A stretch of DNA of 64,000 nt from Pseudoxanthomonas wuyuanensis (GCF_900215535.1 NZ_OCND01000008.1:62001-126000); one strand, 5' to 3'; numbered from the stretch's first letter, positions 1 to 12,149 are shown. The notes: generated by a model not told the origin, from the letters alone. Translations and numbers: made by a program.

Positions 1-1
1 G

Positions 2-556
2 GTGCGGCGCGGGCGCCATGAGCGCCTGGAGGAAGTCTTTTCCACCATCGAAGATCGCGCGCGCCATCTTGAGGGCTTCATCCGCGGCTACGCGCGCTTT
101 GCCAAGCTGCCGCAGCCGCAGTTGCAGACCGTGCAGTGGGACCACTATCTGGCCGGACTGCAGCGCCAGATTGCGTTCACGCTGGAGCCCTGCGAACCCG
201 GCCTGAGCAGCCGCATCGACCCGGCCCAGTTGGAGCAGGCGCTGTTGAACCTGCTGAAGAACGCCCACGAGGCCAGCGGCGATGCGGACATGCAGCAGCC
301 GCACCAGGTCAGCGTACGCCTGAGCCGGCTGCCGGAATGGCTGCGGCTGGAGGTGATGGACCGCGGCAGCGGCATGAACGAGTCCGTGCTGCAGAACGCG
401 CTGGTGCCGTTCTATTCGACCAAGCGCAACGGCACCGGCCTGGGCCTGGCGCTGACCCGCGAGATCGTCGAAGCCCACGGCGGCCGGCTGTCGCTGCACA
501 ACCGCGAAGGCGGCGGGCTGTGCGTTGCCATCCAGTTGCCGGATTCACCCGCGTAG
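2..556 (+). CDS. Sensor histidine kinase, C-terminal part (5-prime truncated by window edge)
   Basis: The reading frame is open from the window edge, so only the last 184 codons are present. They contain a HATPase_c domain: N box around residues 80-91 (LLNLLKNAHEA), G1 box DRGSG at 120-124, an F-box-like VPFYSTK at 135-141 and the G2 box GTGLGLAL at 144-151. The visible N-terminal part looks like the second helix of a dimerisation domain; the phosphoacceptor histidine must lie upstream of the window. By family knowledge this is the ATP-binding half of a two-component sensor that autophosphorylates and passes phosphate to a response regulator. Ligand and partner cannot be told. The stop codon TAG lies inside the head of a REP palindrome. 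Confidence 0.9.
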   Translation: MRRGRHERLEEVFSTIEDRARHLEGFIRGYARFAKLPQPQLQTVQWDHYLAGLQRQIAFTLEPCEPGLSSRIDPAQLEQALLNLLKNAHEASGDADMQQPHQVSVRLSRLPEWLRLEVMDRGSGMNESVLQNALVPFYSTKRNGTGLGLALTREIVEAHGGRLSLHNREGGGLCVAIQLPDSPA

Positions 557-574
557 GGCGGGCTTCAGCCCGCC
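552..574. repeat. GTAG-headed REP palindrome
   Basis: GTAG at 552-555 is followed by GGCGGGC (557-563), loop TTCA, and GCCCGCC (568-574). This is the layout of short REP elements frequent in Stenotrophomonas and Xanthomonas. The kinase stop codon TAG is part of the GTAG head, so the element abuts the coding end exactly and may act as a terminator or 3-prime stabiliser. Confidence 0.6.
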
Positions 575-680
575 GTCGTACATTCGGACATGTGGTTGCC
601 GCGGAATTACAGAGGGCCTTCCCGTCGTTTCCTACCAAGGCCTTCCCATTGGCTCCCGCAACTGCCTGCTCCGTTGCCCG

Positions 681-2045
681 CTATTTCTTCACCGGCCGCC
701 GCCAACCTTCGATGGTCCCCTGGCGCGCGCGCGCCACGGTCAGTTCTTCCGCCGGCGCATGCTTGGTGATCACCGACCCGGCACCGATGGTCGCGTTCCT
801 GCCAAGCGTGACCGGCGCCACCAGCGACGAATTGGAGCCGACGAAAACGCCATCCTCGATGGTGGTGGTGAACTTGTTCACGCCGTCGTAGTTGCAGGTG
901 ATGGTGCCGGCGCCGATGTTGACCTTGCTGCCGATCTCCGCATCGCCCAGGTAGCTCAGGTGATTGGCCTTGCTGCCAACACCCAGCCTGGCCTTCTTGG
1001 TTTCGACGAAGTTGCCGATATGCACGCCGTCGGCCAGCACCGTGCCCGGGCGCAGCCGCGCGTACGGGCCAATCTGCGCGGCGCCTTCGGTCACCACACC
1101 GTCCAGGTCGCAATGCGCGCGCACTTCGGTGCCGGGTCCCAGCTTCACGTCCTTCAGGCGGGTGAATGGTCCGATGCGGACGCCATCGGCCAGTTCCACG
1201 GTGCCCTCCAGCACCACATTGGCGTCGATTTCGACATCGCGGCCCACCGTCACCGTACCGCGCTGATCGAAGCGTGACGGATCCAGCAGGCGCGCGCCCT
1301 GCACGCACAGCGCACGGGCGGCGCGCTGCTGATAGGCGCGTTCCAGTTGCGCCAGCTGCCAGGGATCGTTGGCGCCTTCGGCCTCGATGGGATCGGTCAC
1401 CAGCACCATCTCGGCCGGGGTGAATTCCCGGGCCGCCGACGCGAACACGTCGGTCAGGTAATACTCGCCCTGTGCGTTCTCGTTGGACAGGGCCGACAGC
1501 CAGCGCTTCAGCGCGGTGGACTCGGCGGCGATGATGCCGGTATTGACGGTGCGGATCTGGCGCTGCTCGTCGCTGGCATCCTTGTGCTCCACGATGGCCG
1601 CTACGCGCCCTTCCACGTCGCGGACGATGCGGCCATAGCCGCTGGGGTCTTCGGGTTCGGCCACCAGCACCGCCAGTCGGCCCGGCGCTTCCAGCAGCCG
1701 ACGCAGCGTCTCCGGCCGGGTCAGCGGTACATCGCCGTACAGCACCAGCACCGTGGCCGCATCCGGCACGCCCGGCATCGCCTGCACGACCGCGTGGCCG
1801 GTGCCCAACTGCTGCGCCTGTTCGGCCCACAGCAGATCCGGCTGATCGGCAAACGCCGCCAGCACCTGCTCGCCGCCGTGTCCGTAAACGATATGGATGC
1901 CCGCGGGGTCCAGCGCGCGCGCCGCGGAAACCACATGTGCCAGCATCGGCCGTCCGGCGATGGGTTGCAGCACCTTGGGCAGCGCCGACTTCATCCGCTT
2001 GCCCTCGCCGGCCGCAAGGATGATGACGTGTAGTGGTTGGGCCAT
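681..2045 (-). CDS. glmU: Bifunctional UDP-N-acetylglucosamine pyrophosphorylase / glucosamine-1-phosphate N-acetyltransferase
   Basis: The 454-residue protein matches the usual GlmU length (456 in E. coli). The N-terminal half is a nucleotidyltransferase with the motif LAAGEGKRM at residues 10-18; the C-terminal half from about 250 is a left-handed beta helix built of hexapeptide repeats, the acetyltransferase. It acetylates glucosamine-1-phosphate and then makes UDP-GlcNAc, the cytoplasmic precursor of peptidoglycan and LPS. I start at [13 protein letters not shown] (2045); an in-frame ATG 17 codons upstream would add an unrelated leader. It is divergent from the GtrA-like gene, with about 60 bp between them. 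Proximity to the atp operon is common in gammaproteobacteria. Confidence 0.97.
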   Translation of the reverse strand: MAQPLHVIILAAGEGKRMKSALPKVLQPIAGRPMLAHVVSAARALDPAGIHIVYGHGGEQVLAAFADQPDLLWAEQAQQLGTGHAVVQAMPGVPDAATVLVLYGDVPLTRPETLRRLLEAPGRLAVLVAEPEDPSGYGRIVRDVEGRVAAIVEHKDASDEQRQIRTVNTGIIAAESTALKRWLSALSNENAQGEYYLTDVFASAAREFTPAEMVLVTDPIEAEGANDPWQLAQLERAYQQRAARALCVQGARLLDPSRFDQRGTVTVGRDVEIDANVVLEGTVELADGVRIGPFTRLKDVKLGPGTEVRAHCDLDGVVTEGAAQIGPYARLRPGTVLADGVHIGNFVETKKARLGVGSKANHLSYLGDAEIGSKVNIGAGTITCNYDGVNKFTTTIEDGVFVGSNSSLVAPVTLGRNATIGAGSVITKHAPAEELTVARARQGTIEGWRRPVKK

Positions 2046-2104
2046 ACGATGGTTCCAATGCTCTTGCTGGATTCGGCTGATTCTAAGCCACGACAACGGT
2101 TAGC

Positions 2105-2521
2105 ATGCAGGTCCATCCCGACTCGCTATCTCGTGACATGACGCTTTTTCGCCAGGGAGGCCATTTCATTCTTGTCGGCCTGCTGCAGTTGGCGCTCGAC
2201 TGGGCTCTTTTTGTAGCGCTTACCTGGCTGGGGATGGGTGCAGGGCCCGCAAATCTATCCGGCCGCGTCTGCGGTGCCTTGCTGGGTTTCTGGCTCAACG
2301 GCCGGATGACGTTTGCCGCACAGGGCAAACCGCGGCTGGGATGGCGCCGTTTTGCGCGCTTCCTGGCCGTCTGGCTGGCACTGACCCTGATCAGCACCGT
2401 GGCGGTGACCTGGGTCGCCCATGGGCTGGGGATGCAGCAGGCCTGGCTGGCCAAGCCGTTGGTAGAAGGAGTGCTGGCGGTGATCGCGTTCTTCCTGTGG
2501 CGGCACCTGGTCTACCGCTGA
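2105..2521 (+). CDS. GtrA-like small membrane protein
   Basis: The 138-residue protein has four predicted hydrophobic segments (about 17-37, 41-60, 77-98 and 110-130) separated by short basic loops, the pattern of the GtrA family (PF04138). GtrA-like proteins are thought to move undecaprenyl-phosphate-linked sugars across the inner membrane, but many members are uncharacterised. The start may be the ATG at 2105 or an in-frame ATG 11 codons later (2138); neither has a strong Shine-Dalgarno. It is divergent from glmU and stands alone, so there is no glycosyltransferase partner to indicate a substrate. Confidence 0.75.
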   Translation: MQVHPDSLSRDMTLFRQGGHFILVGLLQLALDWALFVALTWLGMGAGPANLSGRVCGALLGFWLNGRMTFAAQGKPRLGWRRFARFLAVWLALTLISTVAVTWVAHGLGMQQAWLAKPLVEGVLAVIAFFLWRHLVYR

Positions 2522-2700
2522 CTCGGCCGGAAACCGGACCCGCGTAGGAACGGCCTCCGGGCTCCTTGGCGGCGGACACATACGGAAAAAGCAGGAGCTC
2601 GCGTTGGGGACGGCACGTCTATCGCCGAGGCGGCGCTTCTGCCCATCGAGGACGGCGCACCTACTGTCAGATACGGCGCTCCTGCGAACACCGTCCAAAC

Positions 2701-2725
2701 GAAAACGCCGGCACTTGGCCGGCGT
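2701..2725 (-). terminator. Intrinsic terminator of the atp operon
   Basis: An 8-bp perfect stem (2705-2712 with 2718-2725, loop 2713-2717) lies 26 bp past the atpC stop. Read on the minus strand it is followed by TTTTC GTTT. The position and polarity fit a Rho-independent terminator for the whole operon. Confidence 0.85.
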
Positions 2726-2750
2726 CTTCGAATGCGCAGCTGTCCGAGGC

Positions 2751-3176
2751 TCAGTGCTTCAGATTCTTGCGCAGGCGCTCCAGGGCGCTGAGCTGGGCGA
2801 TGCTCATCGCCAGCTGGGCCTGCGCTTCCTCGGCGCTCATCTTCGGGTCGCGGTGGGCCAGCACGCGTTCGGCTTCTTCCTTGGCCTTGCGAACCGAGGC
2901 TTCGTCGATGTCCTGCGCGCGGATGGCAGTGTCGGCCAGCACGGTCACGACCTGCGGCTGCACTTCCAGGATGCCGCCGGAGATGGCGAAATCCAGCTGC
3001 TCGCCATTGGCCTGCGTCACCACCACCTTGCCCGGCTTCAGGCGGGTGATCAGCGGCGCGTGCTTGGGCGCGATGCCCAGTTCGCCCAGTTCGCCGGTGG
3101 CCACGACCAGGGTGGCTTCACCGTGGAAGATCTCCTGCTCGGCGCTGACGATGTCGCAACGGATGGTGGTGGTCAT
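2751..3176 (-). CDS. atpC: ATP synthase epsilon chain
   Basis: The 141-residue protein has the typical epsilon layout: an N-terminal beta sandwich (start [14 protein letters not shown]) with the conserved stretch [10 protein letters not shown], and a C-terminal helical hairpin. In F1 it sits on the central stalk with gamma, couples rotation and inhibits ATP hydrolysis. It is the last gene of the operon, 104 bp after atpD, an unusually wide gap filled by an imperfect inverted repeat. A terminator follows. Confidence 0.97.
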   Translation of the reverse strand: MTTTIRCDIVSAEQEIFHGEATLVVATGELGELGIAPKHAPLITRLKPGKVVVTQANGEQLDFAISGGILEVQPQVVTVLADTAIRAQDIDEASVRKAKEEAERVLAHRDPKMSAEEAQAQLAMSIAQLSALERLRKNLKH

Positions 3177-3201
3177 GGATCTGTCTCGCTTTGTTGCGAT
3201 A

Positions 3202-3280
3202 GGAGGAGTGAGTGGAGAGGAGTGAGAAGTGAATGAAGGCTTCTACTCACGCCTCACTTCTCTACCCTCGTTACTCGCTC
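3202..3280. repeat. Inverted repeat of short G/A-rich units in the atpD-atpC gap
   Basis: Left arm 3202-3237 is made of GAGTGAG, GAGAGGA and GTGAGAA-like heptads; right arm 3243-3280 is the approximate complement (for example CTCACTTCTC). The arms can pair imperfectly into a long hairpin in the atp mRNA. It is one of several repeat hairpins in atp intergenic gaps, each with a different unit. Confidence 0.65.
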
Positions 3281-4753
<1,473 letters not shown>

Positions 4754-4762
4754 TCATTCAGT

Positions 4763-4838
4763 AAAGGGCAAATGGTGAAGGGTGAAGAAGGGCACCTGGC
4801 TCCGGTTCTCACTCTTTACGGTTCACTCTTTACCCTTT
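4763..4838. repeat. Inverted repeat of GTGAAGG-like units in the atpG-atpD gap
   Basis: Left arm 4763-4791 starts AAAGGGCAAATGGTGAAG and continues with GTGAA units; right arm 4806-4838 (TTCTCACTCTTTACGG onward, ending TACCCTTT) is its approximate complement. The loop is about 14 nt. The imperfect hairpin occupies most of the gap between the gamma and beta genes. Confidence 0.65.
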
Positions 4839-4846
4839 GTCGCTCC

Positions 4847-5710
4847 TCAGACCGCCGCCGCGCCGCCGACGATTTCTGAGATTTCCTGGGTGATCGCCGC
4901 CTGCCGGGCCTTGTTGTAGACCAGTTGCAACGTGTCGATCAGCTTGCTGGCGTTGTCGCTGGCGGCCTTCATGGCCACCATGCGCGCCGCGTGCTCGGAC
5001 GCGATGTTCTCCAGCACCGCCTGGTACACCAGCGATTCGATGTAGCGCGTGATCACATGCTCAAGCACGGTCGCGGCATCGGGTTCGTAGATGTAGTCCC
5101 AGTCGTGGCGCGCGACCTGGGTCCCAGCGGCCGGCAGCGGCAGCAACTGGTCGAAGGCGGCTCGCTGGGTCATCGTGTTGACGAAGTCGTTATAGACCAG
5201 ATACACGCGGTCCAGCTTGCCCTCGGTGTAGGCATCCAGCATCACCTTGATCACGCCGATCAGCTGGTCCAGCTTGGGGTCGTCGCCCAGGTGCGAAACG
5301 CTGGCCAGCATGTTGACCTTGATCCGGCGGAAGAACACCGAGGCCTTCTGGCCGATGGTGACCACGTCGATTTCGGCGCCTTTGTCCTGCCAGCCGCGCA
5401 CTTCGCCCAGCGTCTTGCGGAACAGGTTGTTGTTCAGGCCGCCGGCCAGGCCGCGATCGGAAGAGATGATGATGTAGCCGACGCGCTTGACGTCCTGGCG
5501 CTCGACCATGAACGGATGCTGGTAATCGGTATGGGCCTGGGCCAGATGGCCGATCACCTGTTTCATCGCGCGCGCATACGGGCGCGAGGTCTTCATCCGC
5601 TCCTGCGCCTTGCGGATCTTGGAGGCCGAGACCATCTCCAGCGCGCGCGTCACCTTGCGGGTGTTCTGCACGCTCTTGATCTTGGTTTTGATTTCGCGTC
5701 CGCCTGCCAT
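4847..5710 (-). CDS. atpG: ATP synthase gamma chain
   Basis: The 287-residue protein is of normal gamma length. It begins [17 protein letters not shown], and its C-terminal helix contains the conserved [19 protein letters not shown]. Gamma is the rotating shaft connecting the c-ring to the alpha3beta3 head. A short AAAGAG precedes the ATG. It lies between atpA and atpD, with repeat-filled gaps of about 150 bp on both sides. Confidence 0.97.
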   Translation of the reverse strand: MAGGREIKTKIKSVQNTRKVTRALEMVSASKIRKAQERMKTSRPYARAMKQVIGHLAQAHTDYQHPFMVERQDVKRVGYIIISSDRGLAGGLNNNLFRKTLGEVRGWQDKGAEIDVVTIGQKASVFFRRIKVNMLASVSHLGDDPKLDQLIGVIKVMLDAYTEGKLDRVYLVYNDFVNTMTQRAAFDQLLPLPAAGTQVARHDWDYIYEPDAATVLEHVITRYIESLVYQAVLENIASEHAARMVAMKAASDNASKLIDTLQLVYNKARQAAITQEISEIVGGAAAV

Positions 5711-5720
5711 CTCTTTAATC

Positions 5721-5857
5721 CGGGGCTCGGGACTCGGGACTCGGGACTCGGAAGAGCCCGCTCACGAATCGCCTTTGTTGCTCGTTTCCGGTACAGGGGT
5801 TTCGGATCTTCAGGATCCCGCTTGCGCGAGTCCCGAGTCCCGAATCCCGAGTCCCGG
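5721..5857. repeat. Heptad-repeat hairpin in the atpA-atpG gap
   Basis: Left arm 5721-5751 contains three exact tandem copies of the heptamer GGGACTC; right arm 5827-5857 contains the complementary heptamer CGAGTCC/CGAATCC four times. The arms are nearly perfectly complementary over about 30 nt, and the 7-nt periodicity allows several pairing registers. About 75 nt separate them. It fills the gap between the alpha and gamma genes. Confidence 0.8.
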
Positions 5858-5863
5858 CGCCTT

Positions 5864-7411
<1,548 letters not shown>

Positions 7412-7472
7412 TTGTCTGGTTCCTGTTTCGTGCGCCGCAACCTGCGGCGCGCGGATTCTTTAAAGGTCTTTC

Positions 7473-7555
7473 GGGAATGGAGAATCGAGAATGGAGAATG
7501 GTCAAAGCGGCATGCCGTGCCTCTACGATTCCCTATTCCCTATTCCCTATTCCCC
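7473..7555. repeat. Heptad-repeat hairpin in the atpH-atpA gap
   Basis: Left arm 7473-7501 is a tandem of GGGAATG/GAGAATC/GAGAATG heptads; right arm 7528-7555 has four units of ATTCCCT. The two arms pair over about 28 nt with few mismatches. The loop, about 26 nt, contains the palindrome GGCATGCC. The element is directly upstream of the atpA ribosome-binding region. Confidence 0.8.
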
Positions 7556-7561
7556 GCTTCA

Positions 7562-8089
7562 TCAATTCGCCAGCGCCGTCTGCAGCCGGTTCAACTTGCC
7601 CTTCAACGAGCCGTCGATGACCACCTCGCCGGCATCGATCACCGCGCCGCCGATCAGCGACTCGTCGATCGCGGTGTCGATCTCGACTTCGCGGCCGAAG
7701 CGCTTTTTCAGCGCCGCCTTGATGGCCTCCAGTTCGCCCGCCGGCAATGCCGTGGCCGAAATGATCCTGGCCTTGACCAGGCGCTCGGATTCGGCGCGCA
7801 GATCTTCGTAGAGGCCGGCGATTTCCGGCAGCTGCGACAGGCGGCGGCCGTCGGCCAGCACGGTCAGGAAGCGGGTGAACGATTCGCTGGCGCCCGCCGG
7901 CGCCAGCAGCGCCACCGCATCGGCCTGGGCCAGTTGCGGATTGGGCAGCAGCGCGGCCACGCGCGGGTCGGCCGCGGCCTGTGCGGCGAAGCCCAGCGCA
8001 TCCGACCACGCGGCGAAGCTGCCTTCATCGCGCGCAACCGCGAAGGCGGCGCGGGCGTAGGGACGTGCAACGGTGAGGGCCTGGCTCAT
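7562..8089 (-). CDS. atpH: ATP synthase delta chain
   Basis: The 175-residue protein is of standard OSCP/delta length. It has an N-terminal helical bundle (start MSQALTVARPYARAAFAVAR) and a C-terminal part with DESLIGGAVIDAGEVVIDGS, typical of the family. Delta links the peripheral stalk b2 to the F1 head. Its start lies 3 nt after the atpF stop, suggesting translational coupling. Confidence 0.96.
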   Translation of the reverse strand: MSQALTVARPYARAAFAVARDEGSFAAWSDALGFAAQAAADPRVAALLPNPQLAQADAVALLAPAGASESFTRFLTVLADGRRLSQLPEIAGLYEDLRAESERLVKARIISATALPAGELEAIKAALKKRFGREVEIDTAIDESLIGGAVIDAGEVVIDGSLKGKLNRLQTALAN

Positions 8090-8092
8090 CGA

Positions 8093-8563
8093 TCAGATCT
8101 CTGCGGCCAGCTCGTCGAGCAGCGCCTTGTGGGCGTTGGCGTCGATTTCGCGCTTGAGCAGCTTCTCGGCGCCGCTGACCGCCAGCGCCGACACCTGCTT
8201 GCGCAGATCTTCGCGGGCGCGGGTGGTCGAGGCTTCGATCTCGGCTTCGGCCAGCGCCTTCTGGCGATTGGCTTCGGCGATGGCGTCGTTCTTGGCCGCA
8301 TCGATGATCTGGTTGGCGCGCAGATGCGCCTGATCGATGATTTCGTTGGCCTTGGCGCGCGCCTCTTTCAACGCCTCGTTGACCTTTTCCTGCGCCTGCG
8401 CCAGATCCTTCTGGCTGCGATCGGCAGCGGCCAGGCCTTCGGCGATTTTCTGCTGGCGCTCTTCGATGGCGTTCAGCAGCGGCGGCCAGATTTTGGTCGC
8501 GATAATCCAGATCAAACCGGCAAAAGCCAGCGCCTGGGCGATAAGAGTCAGACCGATGTTCAT
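8093..8563 (-). CDS. atpF: ATP synthase subunit b
   Basis: The 156-residue protein matches the E. coli length. It has one N-terminal membrane helix (about 5-25), followed by a long charged helix rich in A, E, K and Q that forms the peripheral-stalk coiled coil. It begins [19 protein letters not shown]. Two copies connect subunit a in the membrane with delta and alpha. A GGAAGGG/CCCTTCC hairpin lies in the 105-bp gap to atpE. Confidence 0.96.
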   Translation of the reverse strand: MNIGLTLIAQALAFAGLIWIIATKIWPPLLNAIEERQQKIAEGLAAADRSQKDLAQAQEKVNEALKEARAKANEIIDQAHLRANQIIDAAKNDAIAEANRQKALAEAEIEASTTRAREDLRKQVSALAVSGAEKLLKREIDANAHKALLDELAAEI

Positions 8564-8615
8564 GGGATTCGCTCTACGTGTGGTGCTGCCAGGGACGGGC
8601 GCATGCGGCGCCCCT

Positions 8616-8657
8616 CCCTTCCGTCTCCGGGAAGGGTCAGCCGATGGCGACCCTTCC
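8616..8657. repeat. Alternative hairpin between atpE and atpF
   Basis: CCCTTCC (8616-8622), GGAAGGG (8630-8636) and CCCTTCC (8651-8657) allow the middle segment to pair with either neighbour. It lies just after the atpE stop in the atp mRNA. Comparable hairpins downstream of atpE stabilise or define mRNA ends in other bacteria; that role is inferred here. Confidence 0.45.
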
Positions 8658-8668
8658 GCGAGGCTTCA

Positions 8669-9824
<1,156 letters not shown>

Positions 9825-9851
9825 GTGTCCTGAACCTTCGTTAGTAGGAAA

Positions 9852-10220
9852 TTATTGTCGCCTGGCCGCAGCCAGCACCTGTGCCGCAAGACCGGTGAGC
9901 AGGCCGGCCATCAGCGGCAGGGGCGGCAGTTTCCAGGCCCCCAGGCCGACCAACAGCACGGCAAACACCACCGCCCATTTCAGAACCACGCCCGCCAGCA
10001 GCCGCAGCATGGCGGCACCGGCGGGAATCACCCCGCCCCCCAATGCCAGCCTGGCGGCCACCAGGCCACCGGCCAGCATCGCCAGGCCTCCCAGCGCCGC
10101 CGCCAGCGCCTGGGGCAGCCCCCGGAGCAGGAACAGCGCCGCGACCAGCCCCACCGCCAGCAGCTGGTAGGCTGCGGCGCGCAATGCCAGCCGCCGGCCC
10201 ACAGCGACGGAATTCAGCAC
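9852..10220 (-). CDS. atpI: ATP synthase subunit I
   Basis: The small, strongly hydrophobic protein (about 122 residues, four membrane segments) is the first gene of the atp operon, as expected for AtpI, which assists c-ring assembly. I prefer the GTG start at 10220 (VLNSVAVGRRLALR), preceded by AGGA at good spacing. A longer frame could start with TTG at 10277, but that codon lies at a likely -10 box (TATACT, 10279-10284), so the longer form would begin upstream of the mRNA. Confidence 0.85.
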   Translation of the reverse strand: MLNSVAVGRRLALRAAAYQLLAVGLVAALFLLRGLPQALAAALGGLAMLAGGLVAARLALGGGVIPAGAAMLRLLAGVVLKWAVVFAVLLVGLGAWKLPPLPLMAGLLTGLAAQVLAAARRQ

Positions 10221-10278
10221 ACGTAAGTCCTGGGAATGGCGGGGTACAAGGCCCGAAAGCGCCTCGCCGAGCCGCAAA

Positions 10279-10308
10279 AGTATAGCAGGGCGCCGTTTTC
10301 AGCGACAA
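10279..10308 (-). promoter_or_regulatory. Putative sigma-70 promoter of the atp operon
   Basis: Read on the minus strand, TTGTCG (10303-10308) is separated by 18 bp from TATACT (10279-10284). Transcription would begin near 10272, about 50 nt before the GTG chosen for atpI. The -10 box is a near-consensus match; the -35 box matches at four of six positions. Confidence 0.5.
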
Positions 10309-10896
10309 CCGCCAAAGGTCGCAGAAACCGGGATCCGGCCACCCGCCGGGGCCAGGATGTCGCAAGGACAGGCTCGACGGCCCGGCTGGGCACGCGTTTT
10401 CCCTGTTCATTTTTTTATCGGGAATTTTCCGGAACTTTGACGAATCCGCCCTGTCAGTTTCTGCAAGGTCTGCCATCAACTTCCTCGTCCGATGCTCCGT
10501 TGCAGACCTCCCGAAGCCCCGCGGCCCTGCCCGGGGCTTCGTTCTTTCCGCCACGATCATGACGTGACGCTCGCTTTCATGGCTCGCCATGCTGGGTCTC
10601 CTGCGCAATGGCCGGTTCGCCTTCACCGGCCGCCATGATCGCCGCGGCTGCACGGCCGCGGAATTACCTGCCAGGTAATCGTTCGCTTCCCGGCGCGTTG
10701 CGCGCCTCGGGGCGGGAAGCGGCGAGTCGTTGCGGTTCGCCAGGTCGCGCCACCGACAGCATCGGCTACCGCAATGCGCGTCGCGTGTTCACTTCATCTC
10801 CACCGGAAGTCCCGCACGGTAATCGCACTTACCGTTTGCGGCATTCCCGGCACATCGCTCGCGGGCTGCCGCCATCAAAACAAGGAGATGCACACG
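10309..10896. other. About 590-bp intergenic region between atpI and the outer-membrane protein gene
   Basis: I find no convincing coding sequence here. It holds a low-complexity AT-rich patch (TTTTTTATCGGGAATTTTCC near 10410-10430), the plus-strand terminator-like hairpin at 10512-10547, and an inverted repeat CGCTTCCC/GGGAAGCG near 10683-10722. The segment just upstream of 10897 presumably holds the promoter of the outer-membrane protein gene. Confidence 0.5.
10512..10547 (+). terminator. Orphan intrinsic terminator, possible end of a small RNA
   Basis: CGAAGCCCCG (10512-10521) pairs perfectly with CGGGGCTTCG (10532-10541) and is followed by TTCTTT. It points to the plus strand, but no plus-strand gene ends here: atpI reads the other way and the next gene starts about 350 bp on. 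It may terminate an unannotated small RNA from the region around 10440. Confidence 0.45.
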
Positions 10897-11694
10897 ATGC
10901 GTTTGTTTTTTTCCGTCATCGCCGGCCTGGCGGCATCGATTGCGATACCTGCGCAAGCCCAGCAGGACGATCGTTTCACCCTGCGCCTGGGCGCAATGAA
11001 TGTCGACGCACAAGGCGAACTCAGCGGCGTCACCGGATTTGCCGGCGAAGATTTCAGCTTTTCCGAGGATTTCGATTTCGGCAGCAAGGAAGTGGTGCCG
11101 CGCGTGGACGGCGTTTTCCGTTTCGGGCAGCGCAACCGGCTGATCTTCGACTACTTCCAGTACGACAAGGATCAACGGGCCACGCTGGGCAGCGACCTTT
11201 CCTACGACGGCGTCACCATTCCCGCCGGCAGCTTCGCCAAGGGCAAGGTCAAGTTCCAACTGGCCAGCCTGATGTACGACTTTGCGGTGGTCGATACGCC
11301 GACCTTCAACCTGGGCCTGCAGATCGGCGCCGAATGGGCCAAGCTGGAAGGCCGCGTCTATGCCGAGGCCGGCGATGACCGCTACCAGGCGCGCTCCAGC
11401 GACGACGGTTATGCGCCGGTGGTCGGTGTGCGCCTTACCGCCACTCCGAACGAGCGGTGGCTGTTCAATCTGCAAGGCCAGTACCTGGATGCGGACTGGG
11501 GCGACTTCGGCGATTACCAGGGCGATATCACCCGCGCCAATGCGATTGCCGAGTACCGCTTCACGCCCCGGTTTGGCGCCTTCGTCGGCTATGACTGGTT
11601 CAAGCTGGATGTCGAACGCAGCGGCAGCGACGGCCTGCTGGGCCTGGATCAGCGCTTCAAGGGCCCGGTGGCCGGCATCACGCTGGCATTCTGA
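10897..11694 (+). CDS. Outer-membrane beta-barrel protein, unknown function
   Basis: The 265-residue protein has a signal peptide (MRLFFSVIAGLAASIAIPAQA, cleavage after AQA), then alternating amphipathic strands with many aromatic girdle residues. It ends in GITLAF, a C-terminal phenylalanine typical of BAM-assembled barrels. Size suggests an 8-stranded barrel. The start at 10897 has AAGGAG 9 nt upstream; an ATG three codons earlier overlaps that site and is less likely. No specific family or ligand is recognised. Confidence 0.8.
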   Translation: MRLFFSVIAGLAASIAIPAQAQQDDRFTLRLGAMNVDAQGELSGVTGFAGEDFSFSEDFDFGSKEVVPRVDGVFRFGQRNRLIFDYFQYDKDQRATLGSDLSYDGVTIPAGSFAKGKVKFQLASLMYDFAVVDTPTFNLGLQIGAEWAKLEGRVYAEAGDDRYQARSSDDGYAPVVGVRLTATPNERWLFNLQGQYLDADWGDFGDYQGDITRANAIAEYRFTPRFGAFVGYDWFKLDVERSGSDGLLGLDQRFKGPVAGITLAF

Positions 11695-11811
11695 GCCTCC
11701 CAGGCCCAGCCCCCGCTTCGGGCTGCCGCTATGGTTGCGGCCCGAAGCGATAGCCAACACCTATTGATTGGCCCGAAAACTTGCATTGGACTCGGGGCCG
11801 ACCATCCCCAT

Positions 11812-11830
11812 AATGAGAACAACTCTCATT
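11812..11830. promoter_or_regulatory. Probable Fur box
   Basis: AATGAGAACAACTCTCATT has perfect 7-nt inverted half-sites (AATGAGA and TCTCATT) and closely resembles Fur boxes of pseudomonads and xanthomonads. It overlaps a possible -10 (CATAAT, 11809-11814) of a TTGGAC-17-CATAAT promoter. Bound Fur-Fe(II) would block transcription of the small membrane gene starting 13 bp downstream. Confidence 0.65.
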
Positions 11831-11842
11831 TGATGTCCTGCC

Positions 11843-12058
11843 GTGAACAAGACCCTCAGCTTTGCCGCACTGCACTTCACGGTCGCCTTTCTGCTGGGCT
11901 GGCTGTTCACCGGCAGCTGGCTGGTCGGCGGCGCGCTGGCGCTGGTGGAACCGGCCTGCAACACGGTGGTATTCCATTTCCACGAAAAGGTGTGGAAGCG
12001 GATCGAGCAGCGGCGGGCCCAGCGCGCTCAGCAGACCGCCGCGGCGGTGATGTTGTGA
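11843..12058 (+). CDS. DUF2061 family small membrane protein, probably iron regulated
   Basis: The 71-residue protein begins GTG AAC AAG. It contains two hydrophobic segments (about 5-21 and 25-42), the conserved EPACNTVVFHFHEKVW of DUF2061, and a basic tail. The function is unknown. No clear Shine-Dalgarno precedes the GTG, and if the proposed promoter is right the leader is only about 20 nt. The Fur box immediately upstream suggests expression under iron limitation. Flanking sequences are noncoding and REP-containing, so it is monocistronic. Confidence 0.75.
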   Translation: MNKTLSFAALHFTVAFLLGWLFTGSWLVGGALALVEPACNTVVFHFHEKVWKRIEQRRAQRAQQTAAAVML

Positions 12059-12078
12059 GGCAAAAGGAATGGCAATAC

Positions 12079-12149
12079 TTGTGGGAGCGGCGCAAGTCGC
12101 GATGAGACTCTACCGGTAAAGCCCCGTCGCGACTTGCGTCGCTCCTACA
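12079..12149. repeat. Inverted pair of REP elements
   Basis: TTGTGGGAGCGGCGCAAGTC (12079-12098, core continuing to GCGA) faces its complement TCGCGACTTGCGTCGCTCC at 12127-12145 (extending to 12149). The pair lies in the tail-to-tail gap between the DUF2061 and lpdA genes. The same family recurs at 29.3, 30.0, 36.0, 36.1 and 41.4 kb, and a matching RAYT transposase gene lies at 29.5 kb. Confidence 0.85.

Noticed and set aside
2522-2700. Possible small gene or REP between the GtrA-like gene and atpC
   Set aside because: Only degenerate REP-like fragments (GTAGGAACGG, GGCGCTCCTGC) are visible; no clean palindrome and no coding sequence.
10236-10562. 108-codon plus-strand frame upstream of the outer-membrane protein gene
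   Set aside because: Overlaps the atpI start and the AT-rich intergenic patch, lacks a ribosome site, and includes the terminator hairpin.
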